DNA of 64,000 bases from JANQQN01 sp964519665 (GTDB lineage Bacteria > Myxococcota > Kuafuiibacteriia > Kuafuiibacteriales > Kuafuiibacteriaceae): assembly GCA_964519665.1 (NCBI GenBank), contig CAZFIV010000025.1, forward strand, positions 1 to 64,000. Direction: 5' to 3'. Below are positions 37,638-46,127 of this stretch, piece by piece (position 1 is the stretch's first letter; the number at the start of each line of letters is the position of its first letter). Position numbers and translations under genes: made by a program. The notes beneath the pieces are model-generated. The model saw only the letters and a program-made list of their open reading frames with translations. It ran no database searches and had not been told where the DNA came from.

Positions 37638-37821
37638 GCCGCCTGGTCCCTCCGAAGTGCCTGGTCACCCCCGTTATACCTGGACCCACGCGGCCGCGCG
37701 AGCCGTCGCCGCCCGGGCCCGCCAAACGGCGTGATGCGGCTCGCTTCTGGGGAGCGCTCGAACCAGGTGGAGGCATGAACCAAGCCAGCACCGGACGGTG
37801 CCGGGGACCGACGCCCTGAGG

Positions 37822-39423
37822 CTAAACGCGAACGATGCGCGCCGGCTCGATACCCGGCGCGGGCACGATCTCCCCGCTCGCGTTGACCGACACCAAAGCC
37901 GGCACCGCGTTGGTCGGCGACGGAACGCCGAGCATCGCGGCCAATGTAGCGATCTCGTGGTTCAAGCTCAGCGTCGACTGCACCCCATCGACCGGCGCTC
38001 CGTACCCCCAAGTCCCTGGGTAGGGATCGAATCCACTGTCGTCAGGCGGAGTCGAATAAACGTTGCCGATGACGTGGGGGCCCCGAATGCGGCCGCTGTA
38101 ATACGACGACACCTTGCCCGGCCACCCGTGGTCGGAGCCTTCGCCCTCGGGCAGCGCCGATCGACTGAATTCGCCGGCGACCTCGATGACCGTGTCGTCG
38201 AAGATATTGGCCGCGGTGAGCTGATCGATCAGCTCCAGCAGGCACGCCGACAGGGCGGCGTAGTACTTGGCGTTCAGGAGGACCGAGACCATCACTCCGG
38301 TGCCGTGCTCATCGAAGATCTGCTCGTCGTACGGGTTGCCCTCTCCGCCGAGGCTGGATAGCGGTGGTGCGCCGATCGCCAACGAGCGCGAGAGGTCTTC
38401 TCTCAGGAGGTACTCGGTGATCACGAACTGCTCGGCGAGGCCGTACGCGTTCGTCTCGGCGACGAAAATGTCCCGCAGGTCGCGGGTCGAGATCGGCTCC
38501 CCTTCGGCGCCCGCACCGAGGCTGTAGGTTGCGTCTCGGCCGCCCGTCGAACCGATCGGCAGATCGGTGAAGCCGGGCATCGGCAAGTGCATGGACAGCG
38601 ACCGCCGAATGAGGTCGCGGTACACGGCGACCCGCTGCTGAAAGACCGACTCGAGATCCCCGAACCCGCGCTGGAACAGGGTGAATGCGGCCGCTTGGCT
38701 GGCCTGGGTTTCGCTCGCGGTCGGGGCCCAACGGGTCGCATCGGCGTCGAGAGCCGACTCGGCGCGTTGCAAAGCCGCCTGCAAGCTGGGGCTCGCGGTG
38801 GGCAACGTCGCCAAAAACGGCTGCAGCAGGGTCGATAACGGGTTCTCTTCCAGCTCGGCCAGCGGGATGTACGACTTGTCGCGCGTCGATTGAAACGCGT
38901 AGGTGGCCGTCTGCACGCTGACCGCGGGCAGAGGGTTGTCGCTGTTGTCGGCGGCCATCGCCGAGCGAGACTGCTGACCGGCCACCGGTTGCCAGTGAAG
39001 GCGCTGGCATGTTTCGTGCCCATCCACCGACGTGTTCACGCCCTGAAGCGACAGAAGGTGGTCGAGCAGCCCCGAGACCGGTCGGAGGCCCCCCCCGGCC
39101 CTCGGTACCTGGAGCTGCCAAAACGGCGGTGCGTTGAGCCCCTTGACCGATACCGTCGAAAACTCGGGAGCCGTGTAGCGGCCGTTGGTGGACGCATAGT
39201 TCGTCGCGATCGTGAGGTTGCGGTCGACATCGAGACCTTCCCGCCCGTACGCGGCCGGAAAGAAGTCGTACATCCAGCGCGGCGGCGCGCCGGGGAGCTG
39301 AACGGAGACGAAACGACGGCTGGCCGTCGACTGCGCCCAACCGATCCCCGGCCGCAAAGCGGCCTGCATCATACCGACGCCCAGCGTTGCCAGGCTACCT
39401 TGCAAAAAGTGTCGACGCTTCAT
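37822..39423 (-). CDS. DUF1552 family protein (Tat-exported)
   Basis: A 533-residue protein. The N-terminus has a twin-arginine-type signal (MKRRHFLQGSLATLGVGMMQ). The body fits DUF1552 (VSVQLPGAPPRWMYDFFPAA, HLLSLQGVNTSVDGHE-type text, FDDTVIEVAGEFSRSALPEG with SDHGW). This family resembles DUF1501/sulfatase-like folds, is common in Planctomycetes and Myxococcota, and almost always lies next to a DUF1588/DUF1592-type cytochrome-like protein, as here. The reaction is not established. ATG 39423 has GGAG upstream and overlaps the stop of the previous gene by 4 bases. Confidence 0.82.
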   Translation of the reverse strand: MKRRHFLQGSLATLGVGMMQAALRPGIGWAQSTASRRFVSVQLPGAPPRWMYDFFPAAYGREGLDVDRNLTIATNYASTNGRYTAPEFSTVSVKGLNAPPFWQLQVPRAGGGLRPVSGLLDHLLSLQGVNTSVDGHETCQRLHWQPVAGQQSRSAMAADNSDNPLPAVSVQTATYAFQSTRDKSYIPLAELEENPLSTLLQPFLATLPTASPSLQAALQRAESALDADATRWAPTASETQASQAAAFTLFQRGFGDLESVFQQRVAVYRDLIRRSLSMHLPMPGFTDLPIGSTGGRDATYSLGAGAEGEPISTRDLRDIFVAETNAYGLAEQFVITEYLLREDLSRSLAIGAPPLSSLGGEGNPYDEQIFDEHGTGVMVSVLLNAKYYAALSACLLELIDQLTAANIFDDTVIEVAGEFSRSALPEGEGSDHGWPGKVSSYYSGRIRGPHVIGNVYSTPPDDSGFDPYPGTWGYGAPVDGVQSTLSLNHEIATLAAMLGVPSPTNAVPALVSVNASGEIVPAPGIEPARIVRV

Positions 39424-40811
39424 GGGGAGACTCCAAAGTCGCTTTCGCGGTATTCGGGGGAGCGCAAGATGGCTTCGATGAGGGCCCGCAGGTCGCCGCT
39501 GGTCCGGAGCTGGCGGCCCAGCTCGATGACCCGATCGCGGTAGAACGCGTCCGGGCTGTCGGGGCTGGCGGGAAAATTCGCGGGGTCGCCGATAAAGGCG
39601 TCGATACCCGTAAAGTATCGGTAGTACCGCTGCGCCAGGCAGACGTACGGACCGTCGAGTTCGGCCAGCCGCGCGCCCAGCTCGGCCGGACCCTGGACCG
39701 GGAGGTCGATGAGCTGGCCGGTGTGATCGCGGAAGTACAGCGTGCCGCGAGGCGGGCGAACGTCGTACGTCGGGTCTTCGACGGCCGGCCACCCGGACTC
39801 CGGCGCTTCGGTCGCCGAGTCGAAGCGAGCGAACATCCCGCCGTGCGAGAAGCCGAAGGTCTCGTCATAGCCGTACAGCTCATTGTATTTGAAGCCGCGG
39901 ATGGTGGCGGCCATGCGGTCGATCGACGCGTGACACTGACTGCAGAGGGCCTGTCGGCGGAAGGGGACCTGGCTATCCGCGACCACGAAGGGGATGGCGT
40001 CTTCGACGCGGACGACCGGTAGGTCGCGGCACAGCGCGTCGTGCAGGACGGCCTTAGCCCACTTCCGGGGCATCTTGCGCCCGCCATTGGCCCGGAAGTC
40101 CGGCGTCTCGTTGATGGTCGTCAGCAGATACGCGGGGGCGCCCATGAAGCCGCCCCCGGCGTGGGCACCGATTTCCAAGGTGCCCTGACGGCGCTCCTCG
40201 TCGTCTCCGCCCGTATCGTACCGGCGGGCGAGGGGGCCGGGCCGTTCGATGCCGAGGACCGACCCCACCGCTAGGATCGGTGGATCTTCGAAGACGAACT
40301 GCTCGGCAGGAATCTCGAAGACCGAGTAGAACTCGGGTTCCCGTAGGACCCGAAGGTGCTCTTGGGCGGTCCAGATCGAGGACACCGGGACCGCCGGGTT
40401 GAACAGGGCCCGGGTGATGTAGGCGGCCGGCTCGCCGGCTTCGTAGAAGGTCTCGGTGCCCAGGGAAATGTCGTCGTTGCTGGGAAACAATCGGTTGAGG
40501 AACCAGGTGCTATGCAGCGCCTGAAAATTGGCCACGATGCCGTCGGTGAGCTCGTAGGACTCGGCGGGGCGCTCCTGATTCCCCTGGACGACGAACGCAG
40601 CCTCGTCGAAGACGGCCAGGCACGCGTCGATGGCCGTCGTTTGACCACGCCGGACCTCGTCGAGACGGTCGTCGTCGACGTAGTCCGGAAACTGGCCGGT
40701 GATGCGTACGTAGCACCGGTGATACAGCGCCACCTCCGACAAAGGTTCAGCGTTGGCGGTCGAACCGGCGAGCAGAATCGTGAGCGAGGTGAGATACGTG
40801 AAAGCGCGCAT
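39420..40811 (-). CDS. Secreted c-type-cytochrome-like protein (DUF1588/DUF1592-type partner)
   Basis: A 463-residue secreted protein with a signal peptide (LTSLTILLAGSTANA). One haem-binding CxxCH is clear: LCSQCHASIDRMAA around residue 285. The C-terminal part (YYRYFTGIDAFIGDPANFPA, LRALIEAILRSPEYRESDFG) matches the ending of DUF1588/DUF1585-type proteins that pair with DUF1552. Family assignment is by context and pattern. The gene overlaps both neighbours: TGATG with the upstream lipoprotein gene and ATGA with DUF1552. The three form a tight operon. Confidence 0.75.
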   Translation of the reverse strand: MRAFTYLTSLTILLAGSTANAEPLSEVALYHRCYVRITGQFPDYVDDDRLDEVRRGQTTAIDACLAVFDEAAFVVQGNQERPAESYELTDGIVANFQALHSTWFLNRLFPSNDDISLGTETFYEAGEPAAYITRALFNPAVPVSSIWTAQEHLRVLREPEFYSVFEIPAEQFVFEDPPILAVGSVLGIERPGPLARRYDTGGDDEERRQGTLEIGAHAGGGFMGAPAYLLTTINETPDFRANGGRKMPRKWAKAVLHDALCRDLPVVRVEDAIPFVVADSQVPFRRQALCSQCHASIDRMAATIRGFKYNELYGYDETFGFSHGGMFARFDSATEAPESGWPAVEDPTYDVRPPRGTLYFRDHTGQLIDLPVQGPAELGARLAELDGPYVCLAQRYYRYFTGIDAFIGDPANFPASPDSPDAFYRDRVIELGRQLRTSGDLRALIEAILRSPEYRESDFGVSP

Positions 40812-41677
40812 CAGATGGCCTCCAGAACCGTCGGACGGCAAAACAGCTGCAGAACGGTGGGCCAGGCCGGTGCCGGGGCGGCCGCGGCGACGCCCACCAC
40901 TTCGGTAACCGTGGCGTCGCGGATGGGGCGGCCCGGCGCGAAGAGGTCCCACACCGCTCGTACATTGGTCGGATTGACCGGATCGGTCGGTGACAGGTTG
41001 ACCTTCGCCAAGACCGCGCGGTCCATGTTGTCGATCGCCAGTAAGTCGAGGCAGGTGCGGACCAGCAGGCCCGCTCGCACCGGAGAAGTAGCCGGGTTCT
41101 GGCTCGCGCTGATCTCGGTCGTGTTACATTCGTCGTATCGGTTGCAGTGGCCGCCGAAGAAGCTGGCCTGCTCGTCGACGTACCGCTCGACGAGGTCGAC
41201 CACCTCCTCGCCTGCTACGCCGGCGCCGTCCACGCCTCGGAAGATGCTGAAGAGACGGCTGCTGACCTCCGACCGCGTGAGCAGCAACGGTTTGACCAAC
41301 GGGCTTCGGCCGTCGGGGGCGGCCGGAGTCGACGGATCGGCGAGCGCGACCACCAGGGCTCGGATCTCGTCGTCGGTGAGCTCGATCGAGCGCATCGGGA
41401 CGACCTGAGAGGTCGGCCCCGCCGCGGCGCGGATCCGTTCGAAGTTCGCGTTGCGTTTTTCCGAAGTGGCCAACGGGCCATGGCAGGTCACGCAGCCCTT
41501 GGAGACGTACAGAGCAGCGCCGTCGAGGGAGGTCGAGGCGCCGTCCAGCGTCGTCGAGCCGCCGTCCAGCGTCGTCGAGCCGCCGTCCAGCGACCCACCG
41601 CCCGCTTCCCCGACCTGACCCTTGGAAAGGCAGCCGGTCAAGGCGAGCCCCGCGATGCTCAGCATCGCCCCGAGCAC
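40811..41677 (-). CDS. Haem-binding lipoprotein with CxxCH, first gene of DUF1552 operon
   Basis: About 288 residues. A hydrophobic stretch ending in lipobox ALTGC marks it as a lipoprotein. A Ser/Gly/Asp-rich repeat follows (TTLDGGSTTLDGASTSLDG), then SKGCVTCHGPLA, a c-type haem site. The C-terminal half (LLTRSEVSSRLFSIFRG, NMDRAVLAKVNLSPTDPVNP) resembles DUF1592-type text. The start is uncertain: GTG 41677 and ATG 41665 give short signals, while ATG 41824 would put 65 residues before the Cys. The stop overlaps the next start (TGATG). The likely role is electron transfer together with the following two proteins. Confidence 0.65.
   Translation of the reverse strand: MLGAMLSIAGLALTGCLSKGQVGEAGGGSLDGGSTTLDGGSTTLDGASTSLDGAALYVSKGCVTCHGPLATSEKRNANFERIRAAAGPTSQVVPMRSIELTDDEIRALVVALADPSTPAAPDGRSPLVKPLLLTRSEVSSRLFSIFRGVDGAGVAGEEVVDLVERYVDEQASFFGGHCNRYDECNTTEISASQNPATSPVRAGLLVRTCLDLLAIDNMDRAVLAKVNLSPTDPVNPTNVRAVWDLFAPGRPIRDATVTEVVGVAAAAPAPAWPTVLQLFCRPTVLEAI
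41520..41591. repeat. Short 21-bp tandem repeats in the haem lipoprotein gene
   Basis: Two exact units of CCGTCCAGCGTCGTCGAGCC plus one base (41541-41561 and 41562-41582) are flanked by one degenerate and one partial copy. They encode the LDGGSTT linker between the lipid anchor and the haem domain. The unit length preserves the frame. Confidence 0.85.
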
Positions 41678-41922
41678 CGGGCCGAGGGCGCGACTGAAAG
41701 CTGTGAAACACCGGACGCCCCGCGGTTCCGATGAGTGACAGGGAAATACCGGGCCTCGGATCGGCGCGGGATTTCGTCCGAAGACGTCGGGTGGGTGAGG
41801 ACGCGGGCGTCGTGTGCACGTCATGTCATGGCAGAGCGAAAGAGCTCCGACAGCTGTCAACGTGGCCGCTCAGTTTTTGCCGAGCCGGGTTCCGTCCGGA
41901 TTCGAACCCCTGGCCCAGAGTA

Positions 41923-43380
41923 TCAATGCCGCTTGCACTTGCGGCGGAATTTGGCCTTCAGAGGGACACCAGCCGGGCATCGACCGCGGTCGAGCTTGGC
42001 GGCGGCCAGGTCCCGCATGTCGACGATGCCGTCGCCGTTGACGTCTTCGGCACCGCCGGTCTGACCGAAAGCGCGTCGGATGCGCCGGAAGTCGAACCGA
42101 TTCACCCGACCGTTCCCGGTGATGTCGGCGGGGCACGGCAGAGTGTGGCCTGCGATCAGGTACGCTCGCCCGTTGTCGGTGCCGGCGAAGCTCAAGCCGA
42201 CGGCGGTCACGAGGTAGTCGGGGATGCAATCGCCGTTCACGTCGCCTAAGGACAGGGCGTCGACGCCGAAGTTGTCGCCGGCCAGAGTCGCGGTGATGGT
42301 CCGCAGCAGGGCGCCACTGCGACCGGAGAAGAGGTACGTGGCGCCGGCCTGGGTTGCGCCATCACTGTTGAGGTAAGCGGCCACGATAACGTCGTTGTGG
42401 CCGTCGCCGTTCACATCGGGGATGCCTCGGCCCGGCCCCATGCCGTCGCCGGGATTGAAGCCCGTAAAGACATTCACCAGGTCGCCGGTCTTGCCCGAGA
42501 AGATGTACGATCGGCCGGTACCTTCCCGCTCTCCGGTCCCCTCGAAATAGTCTCCGACGAAGACGTCCGGTACGTGGTCACCGTCGACGTCGCCCGCGCC
42601 CGAGGCAAAGAATCGTCCGAAGACGACCGCTTCGGCGGGGTCGATGGGCTCGAGCTGGTGAATCGTCGCGCCGTCGAGACCGCTGACGACGAAGGCGAGT
42701 CCCGCACCGAATGCACCGATCGACAGATCGTCCGTGCCATCGCCGTTGACGTCCCCCACGAGGCCCAGGGCCGAGCCGAAGCGGTCCCCGTCGGCCGCTC
42801 CGTCGCGTCGCCACAGGAGGCTGCCGTCCCGTCCGGAGAAGACCACCACGCGCCCCGAGCCCTCGAAGGCCACGCCGACCGCGACGTCATCGTAACCGTC
42901 ATGGTCGACATCACCAGCCGCGCTGACCGAGGCTCCGAAGCCGCTGACCGAGGTCAGGTCGTACAGGAGGCTGTGATCGCGCCCGGAAAAGACCTGAACC
43001 GGCAAGCCGCCGACGATATAGTCGCCGGTGCCGTCTTTATTGACGTCGCCGGCTGCGGCGACGCTGTAGCCCAACAGAGATGTTCCCCCCCCGATCTCAT
43101 TGAGGACGTCGCCGGTTCGTCCCGAGTAGACGGTGACCCGGCCGGTTCCGCCGTCTTGGCTGATGGCCGGGATGATCAGATCCCGGACGCCGTCGCCGTC
43201 GAGATCGGGGATGTCCGCCGCGACCCAGCCGAAGATGTCACCGATCTGGTCACCCTCGAACAAGCGGATGACCTTGACGTCGGGCTCTACGAATTGCGCC
43301 GACGCCCACGCCGGGGCGCCGACGGCGCCCGCCACCAACAAACTCAAGAGCCCGCGGGCACTCGCTCGAATCGTATGCAT
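41923..43380 (-). CDS. Secreted FG-GAP (integrin-like) propeller protein with dockerin-like end
   Basis: A 485-residue protein with a signal peptide (GLLSLLVAGAVGAPAWA). Residues about 35-425 hold about seven FG-GAP repeats, each with a calcium-binding DxDGDxxxD loop (DIPDLDGDGVRD, GDVNKDGTGDYIV, GDVDHDGYDDVAVG, GDVNGDGTDDLSIG), predicting a beta-propeller. Residues about 425-475 look like a type I dockerin pair (DITGNGRVNRFDFRRIRRAF, DVNGDGIVDMRDLAAAKLD). The basic tail is KFRRKCKRH. Function is unknown; such proteins are typically cell-surface or secreted. It is a single gene next to an AraC regulator on the same strand. Confidence 0.88.
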   Translation of the reverse strand: MHTIRASARGLLSLLVAGAVGAPAWASAQFVEPDVKVIRLFEGDQIGDIFGWVAADIPDLDGDGVRDLIIPAISQDGGTGRVTVYSGRTGDVLNEIGGGTSLLGYSVAAAGDVNKDGTGDYIVGGLPVQVFSGRDHSLLYDLTSVSGFGASVSAAGDVDHDGYDDVAVGVAFEGSGRVVVFSGRDGSLLWRRDGAADGDRFGSALGLVGDVNGDGTDDLSIGAFGAGLAFVVSGLDGATIHQLEPIDPAEAVVFGRFFASGAGDVDGDHVPDVFVGDYFEGTGEREGTGRSYIFSGKTGDLVNVFTGFNPGDGMGPGRGIPDVNGDGHNDVIVAAYLNSDGATQAGATYLFSGRSGALLRTITATLAGDNFGVDALSLGDVNGDCIPDYLVTAVGLSFAGTDNGRAYLIAGHTLPCPADITGNGRVNRFDFRRIRRAFGQTGGAEDVNGDGIVDMRDLAAAKLDRGRCPAGVPLKAKFRRKCKRH

Positions 43381-43455
43381 GATGCTCCTCCTGGCCGGCC
43401 GGATAGACGATTTGCGCCGTTGCGCAGTTCGGGCCGGCTACGAGGAGGACGTGTG

Positions 43456-44421
43456 TCACGATGACCGAAGCGCGCGCTGTCGGATTCTTGCTCGTTTGCC
43501 GGCAGGCCCGAGCAGCCGCTCGCGGACCGCCGACGGCGGCTCGCCGAATGAGCGCCGAAACCGCTCGCTGAAGTGGCTATGGCTGGCGAAGCCCAGGTCG
43601 ATGGCCACGTCGATGAGGTCGACGTTCCGGTCGCTGATGCGTTCGAGGGCTTCTCGCAACCGCAGCTCATTGACGTAGCGGTGGATGGTGGTGCCGGTGT
43701 GGGCCCGAAAGACCCGGCTGAGGTGATAGGGCGAGGTGTGCAGCGATCTCGCCAGCTCGGGCAGCGTGAGGAGCTCACGGTATCTCCGACCCAAAAGGTC
43801 GCGGGCGGCTTCCGCCAACTCGGCCCGCGCCGCCGCCGCCCGGGGCGCGGCGGTGACGGGCTCCCGTTGATGGCGGTATACTTCTCTGACGAGCCGGTCG
43901 AAGATGGCGAGCACCGTCTCTTCGATGTGCAGGCTGTCCTTCGCTGGGGCTCGGTTCAGCGTTTCGGTCAACTGGCGCTGCGTCAGGTAGACCTCGGGAG
44001 TGCACGGCCCCCAAACGAACCGAAATGGGCGTCCGGGGCGGTCATAGACGGGAGGGTCGTAGGCCGCGACCGCCTCGGCGACCAATGGTTCGGGCAGCGC
44101 AAACCACTCGCACTTGTCGCCGTCGGCGCTGACCGGGTCGCGGCGATACGTCTGGGACCGGTTGTAAAACATCACGGTGTTGACGTCGGCGACGACCGGC
44201 GAGGCGCCGTCGTGGGTGATGCGCACGCTTCGGCGCGGAAAGACGAACAGGCACTGAGCGATGGGGCCGGAGTCGTTGAACCGGGGATGGTCGGGATGCA
44301 CGCGAAAGGCGCCGATCTCGATCAGTGGACCCGCGTAGAGGGAATGGCTGAGAGGCGCGTCCGTCGGCGGTCGTCGTGCTGCCCGGGCCACCTGACGATT
44401 ATACAACGCGCGGCCGTCCAT
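43456..44421 (-). CDS. AraC-family transcriptional regulator
   Basis: A 321-residue regulator. Residues about 30-165 form a cupin-like sensing region (LIEIGAFRVHPDHPRFNDSG, RRSVRITHDGASPVVADVN). Residues about 205-310 are the AraC DNA-binding domain: first helix-turn-helix LTLPELARSLHTSPYHLSRV, second VAIDLGFASHSHFSERFRRS. The usual end of the domain is FGEPPSAVRERL. The inducer is unknown; the candidate target is the neighbouring FG-GAP gene, but there is no binding-site evidence. It lies 75 bases upstream of the FG-GAP gene in the same direction. Confidence 0.93.
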   Translation of the reverse strand: MDGRALYNRQVARAARRPPTDAPLSHSLYAGPLIEIGAFRVHPDHPRFNDSGPIAQCLFVFPRRSVRITHDGASPVVADVNTVMFYNRSQTYRRDPVSADGDKCEWFALPEPLVAEAVAAYDPPVYDRPGRPFRFVWGPCTPEVYLTQRQLTETLNRAPAKDSLHIEETVLAIFDRLVREVYRHQREPVTAAPRAAAARAELAEAARDLLGRRYRELLTLPELARSLHTSPYHLSRVFRAHTGTTIHRYVNELRLREALERISDRNVDLIDVAIDLGFASHSHFSERFRRSFGEPPSAVRERLLGPAGKRARIRQRALRSS

Positions 44422-44458
44422 TGCTCGCCGGAAGGCGCCTCCGACGCTGTCGGTGCCG

Positions 44459-45134
44459 CTACCGGACCGCGAAGATGAAATACTTGGCCTTTGGGTCGTA
44501 CCGAAAGCGGACGGGGTTCCGGACTCTCAGCGATGGGTCGGTCACCTGAAACATGTAGGTGCCCTCGTCCGGCCCGGCGGTCGGGTTCATGTCAGCAATG
44601 TGTTTAAATGTTTTTTGCATGTTCAACCGCTCGCTGTTTCGAACAAACTCCGCACAGTACTTTTCGGCTTGTTTCTCGTCGGCCTGCAGCAACTTCACAG
44701 TCGGATGGTCGAGGTAGTTCCCGAAGAACTGCCGGGCCACTTTGGGGTCTTTCGTTTCTAACATGGCGGCCATATCTCGGATCTGAAGCATCAGCGCGTC
44801 GGTCGAGTTGGCCGTTACGCATCGGCCTCGGCCGTCGTTGATGTCGCGGCAGACCTCGGTTTCCGAGCACTGCCGGTCGGAGGCGCATCCGGTCGGAATC
44901 AAAGCCCAGACGACGACCGTGACGACCGCGACGGCGGCGACGGCGGCGACGGCGGCCGAAATCGCGGCTACCTAAGCCCAAACCCGCATATTTCATCTTC
45001 TTGGCCGCGAACGTCACGTTGACGGTCGCGCTCTTATCGGGCTGTTCGTCCGGGTTGTCGGACTCCTGTGGGGTATACACCACAGCCAAGCGCTGTGACC
45101 TGAAGGGCCCCTGCGCCGGGACGGGTCCGACCAT
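44459..45134 (-). pseudogene. Truncated, frameshifted paralogue of the membrane Cys-rich protein at 45210-45929
   Basis: Two reading frames read as one damaged gene. From ATG 45134 the first frame gives GPFRSQRLAVVYTPQESDNP and KSATVNVTFAAKK, which aligns with HPFQLAVSNKDEPEGEAS and SGVVNVQLSSGR in the upstream gene. Near 44960 a shift of frame is needed; the next frame then gives a hydrophobic helix (AISAAVAAVAAVAVVTVVVW) ending ALIPTGC, a Cys-rich segment (DRQCSETEVCRDINDGRGRC) and a lower-GC C-terminal domain to TAG 44459. The order matches the upstream gene: half Ig-like domain, TM helix, Cys-rich outside part. In the second frame no ATG/GTG/TTG lies before the helix, so it cannot be a simple separate gene. 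The N-terminal half of the Ig domain is missing. Confidence 0.65.
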
Positions 45135-45155
45135 CTCTGACGGCTATGGATCGTC

Positions 45156-45227
45156 TTTCTGCTGCGGATTGCCTTACTGCTGCGGATTGCCTTACTGCTG
45201 CGGATTGCCTTACTGTTGCGGATTGGG
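45156..45227. repeat. Four 18-bp tandem repeats, three with an in-frame stop codon
   Basis: Units of TTACTGCTGCGGATTGCC run from 45156 to 45227. On the minus strand each reads GNPQQ followed by TAA, except the unit at 45156-45173, which reads GNPQQK. The array forms and repeats the 3' end of the gene at 45210-45929: its own last residues are NPQQ and its stop lies in the first unit. If all stops were read through, the protein would gain three more GNPQQ copies and end in KDDP. Confidence 0.92.
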
Positions 45228-45929
45228 CCGGACGGGCCCGGGGACCGGTCGTGGAATCGGTCGTTTAGCTGGGCCGGGGATCGGTCGTGGAATCGGCTCC
45301 AGCCTTCTCAGACAGCGGCGGACCTTCTGGCCGTCGCCCGTGACCACCGAGATGCATCGACCGAGCGGCCCGCAGTCGCGGTTCGTGCGGCATTGGTCCT
45401 GAGGCGTGCACTGGATCTTCCCATCTTGGACGCTGCACTTCATGTTGGGCGGGCAGGAGTCTTTCTCGCATCTGACATCACCGGGCCCGCAACAGGTGGC
45501 GATGGTTGCCGAGGCTATCCCAACGAGCAATATCGCGGCGACGATCCACGCCCAGACCGGTATCGATATTCTGCCCGACGAAAGCTGAACGTTCACCACC
45601 CCGCTCGTGCTGGCTTCGCCCTCCGGCTCGTCCTTGTTGCTCACGGCGAGCTGAAAGGGGTGCGAGGCCTCGCGTTCGGCCTTCGGTAGGTCGTCCGGGG
45701 GGGTGAGGCGAACGGTGACTTGCTTTGTCTCCTTGGGGCCGAACGCAACGGTCTTCTCGCTGACCACTGCGGCCCAGGAAGGGACTGTAGAGCCGCCGGG
45801 GCTGGTGATCCGAGGTACGCCGTCGATCGAATCATCGGCGAGATTGACGACCGTGAAGATGACCTCGAGCTTATCTCCTGGCTTTACGTTGAGAGCGGTT
45901 TGGCTGGTGGTGATGTCAAAGCTGGCCAT
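45210..45929 (-). CDS. Membrane protein: Ig-like (NEW3/CARDB-type) domain, TM helix, Cys-rich tail
   Basis: A 239-residue protein. Residues about 1-110 resemble an Ig-like domain of the NEW3/CARDB type (FDITTSQTALNVKPGDKLEV, FGPKETKQVTVRLTPPDDLP). A TM helix follows at about 122-145 (ISIPVWAWIVAAILLVGIAS). The outside part is Cys-rich (CEKDSCPPNMKCSVQDGKIQ, CRTNRDCGPLGRCISV), then Pro/Arg repeats (PIPRPIPGPAKRPIPRPVPG). With no signal peptide, the Ig-like domain would face the cytoplasm, which is unusual. ATG 45929 begins the domain directly. A damaged paralogue follows at 44459-45134. No function is known. Confidence 0.75.
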   Translation of the reverse strand: MASFDITTSQTALNVKPGDKLEVIFTVVNLADDSIDGVPRITSPGGSTVPSWAAVVSEKTVAFGPKETKQVTVRLTPPDDLPKAEREASHPFQLAVSNKDEPEGEASTSGVVNVQLSSGRISIPVWAWIVAAILLVGIASATIATCCGPGDVRCEKDSCPPNMKCSVQDGKIQCTPQDQCRTNRDCGPLGRCISVVTGDGQKVRRCLRRLEPIPRPIPGPAKRPIPRPVPGPVRPNPQQ

Positions 45930-46127
45930 GGTACGTGGGTGCGGCGCTTCGAGTGACGAAGGTCGACAACTTCTCTTGCAACAGCGCACGCTTTTTTGCA
46001 ACCCGCGTGGGGCGGGTGGGGCCTTCGGTGTGATCTCGGAGCCTCGCGCGGGCGGTCGACCACAGCCCTACGGAGTGACGGTCGGCGGATGGAGCGCGAC
46101 GCGGAGCGTTGACGTTGAGCGAACCCG

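Noticed and set aside
41880..41910. GGTTCGAAT-like sequence on the minus strand suggesting a tRNA T-loop
   Set aside because: The flanking bases do not form a T-stem, and no acceptor or anticodon arm can be drawn.
44459..44902. Separate lipoprotein gene starting at TTG 44902 (LIPTGC)
   Set aside because: The lipobox Cys would be only six residues from the start; the hydrophobic helix lies upstream in the same frame with no start codon, so a frameshifted paralogue explains it better.
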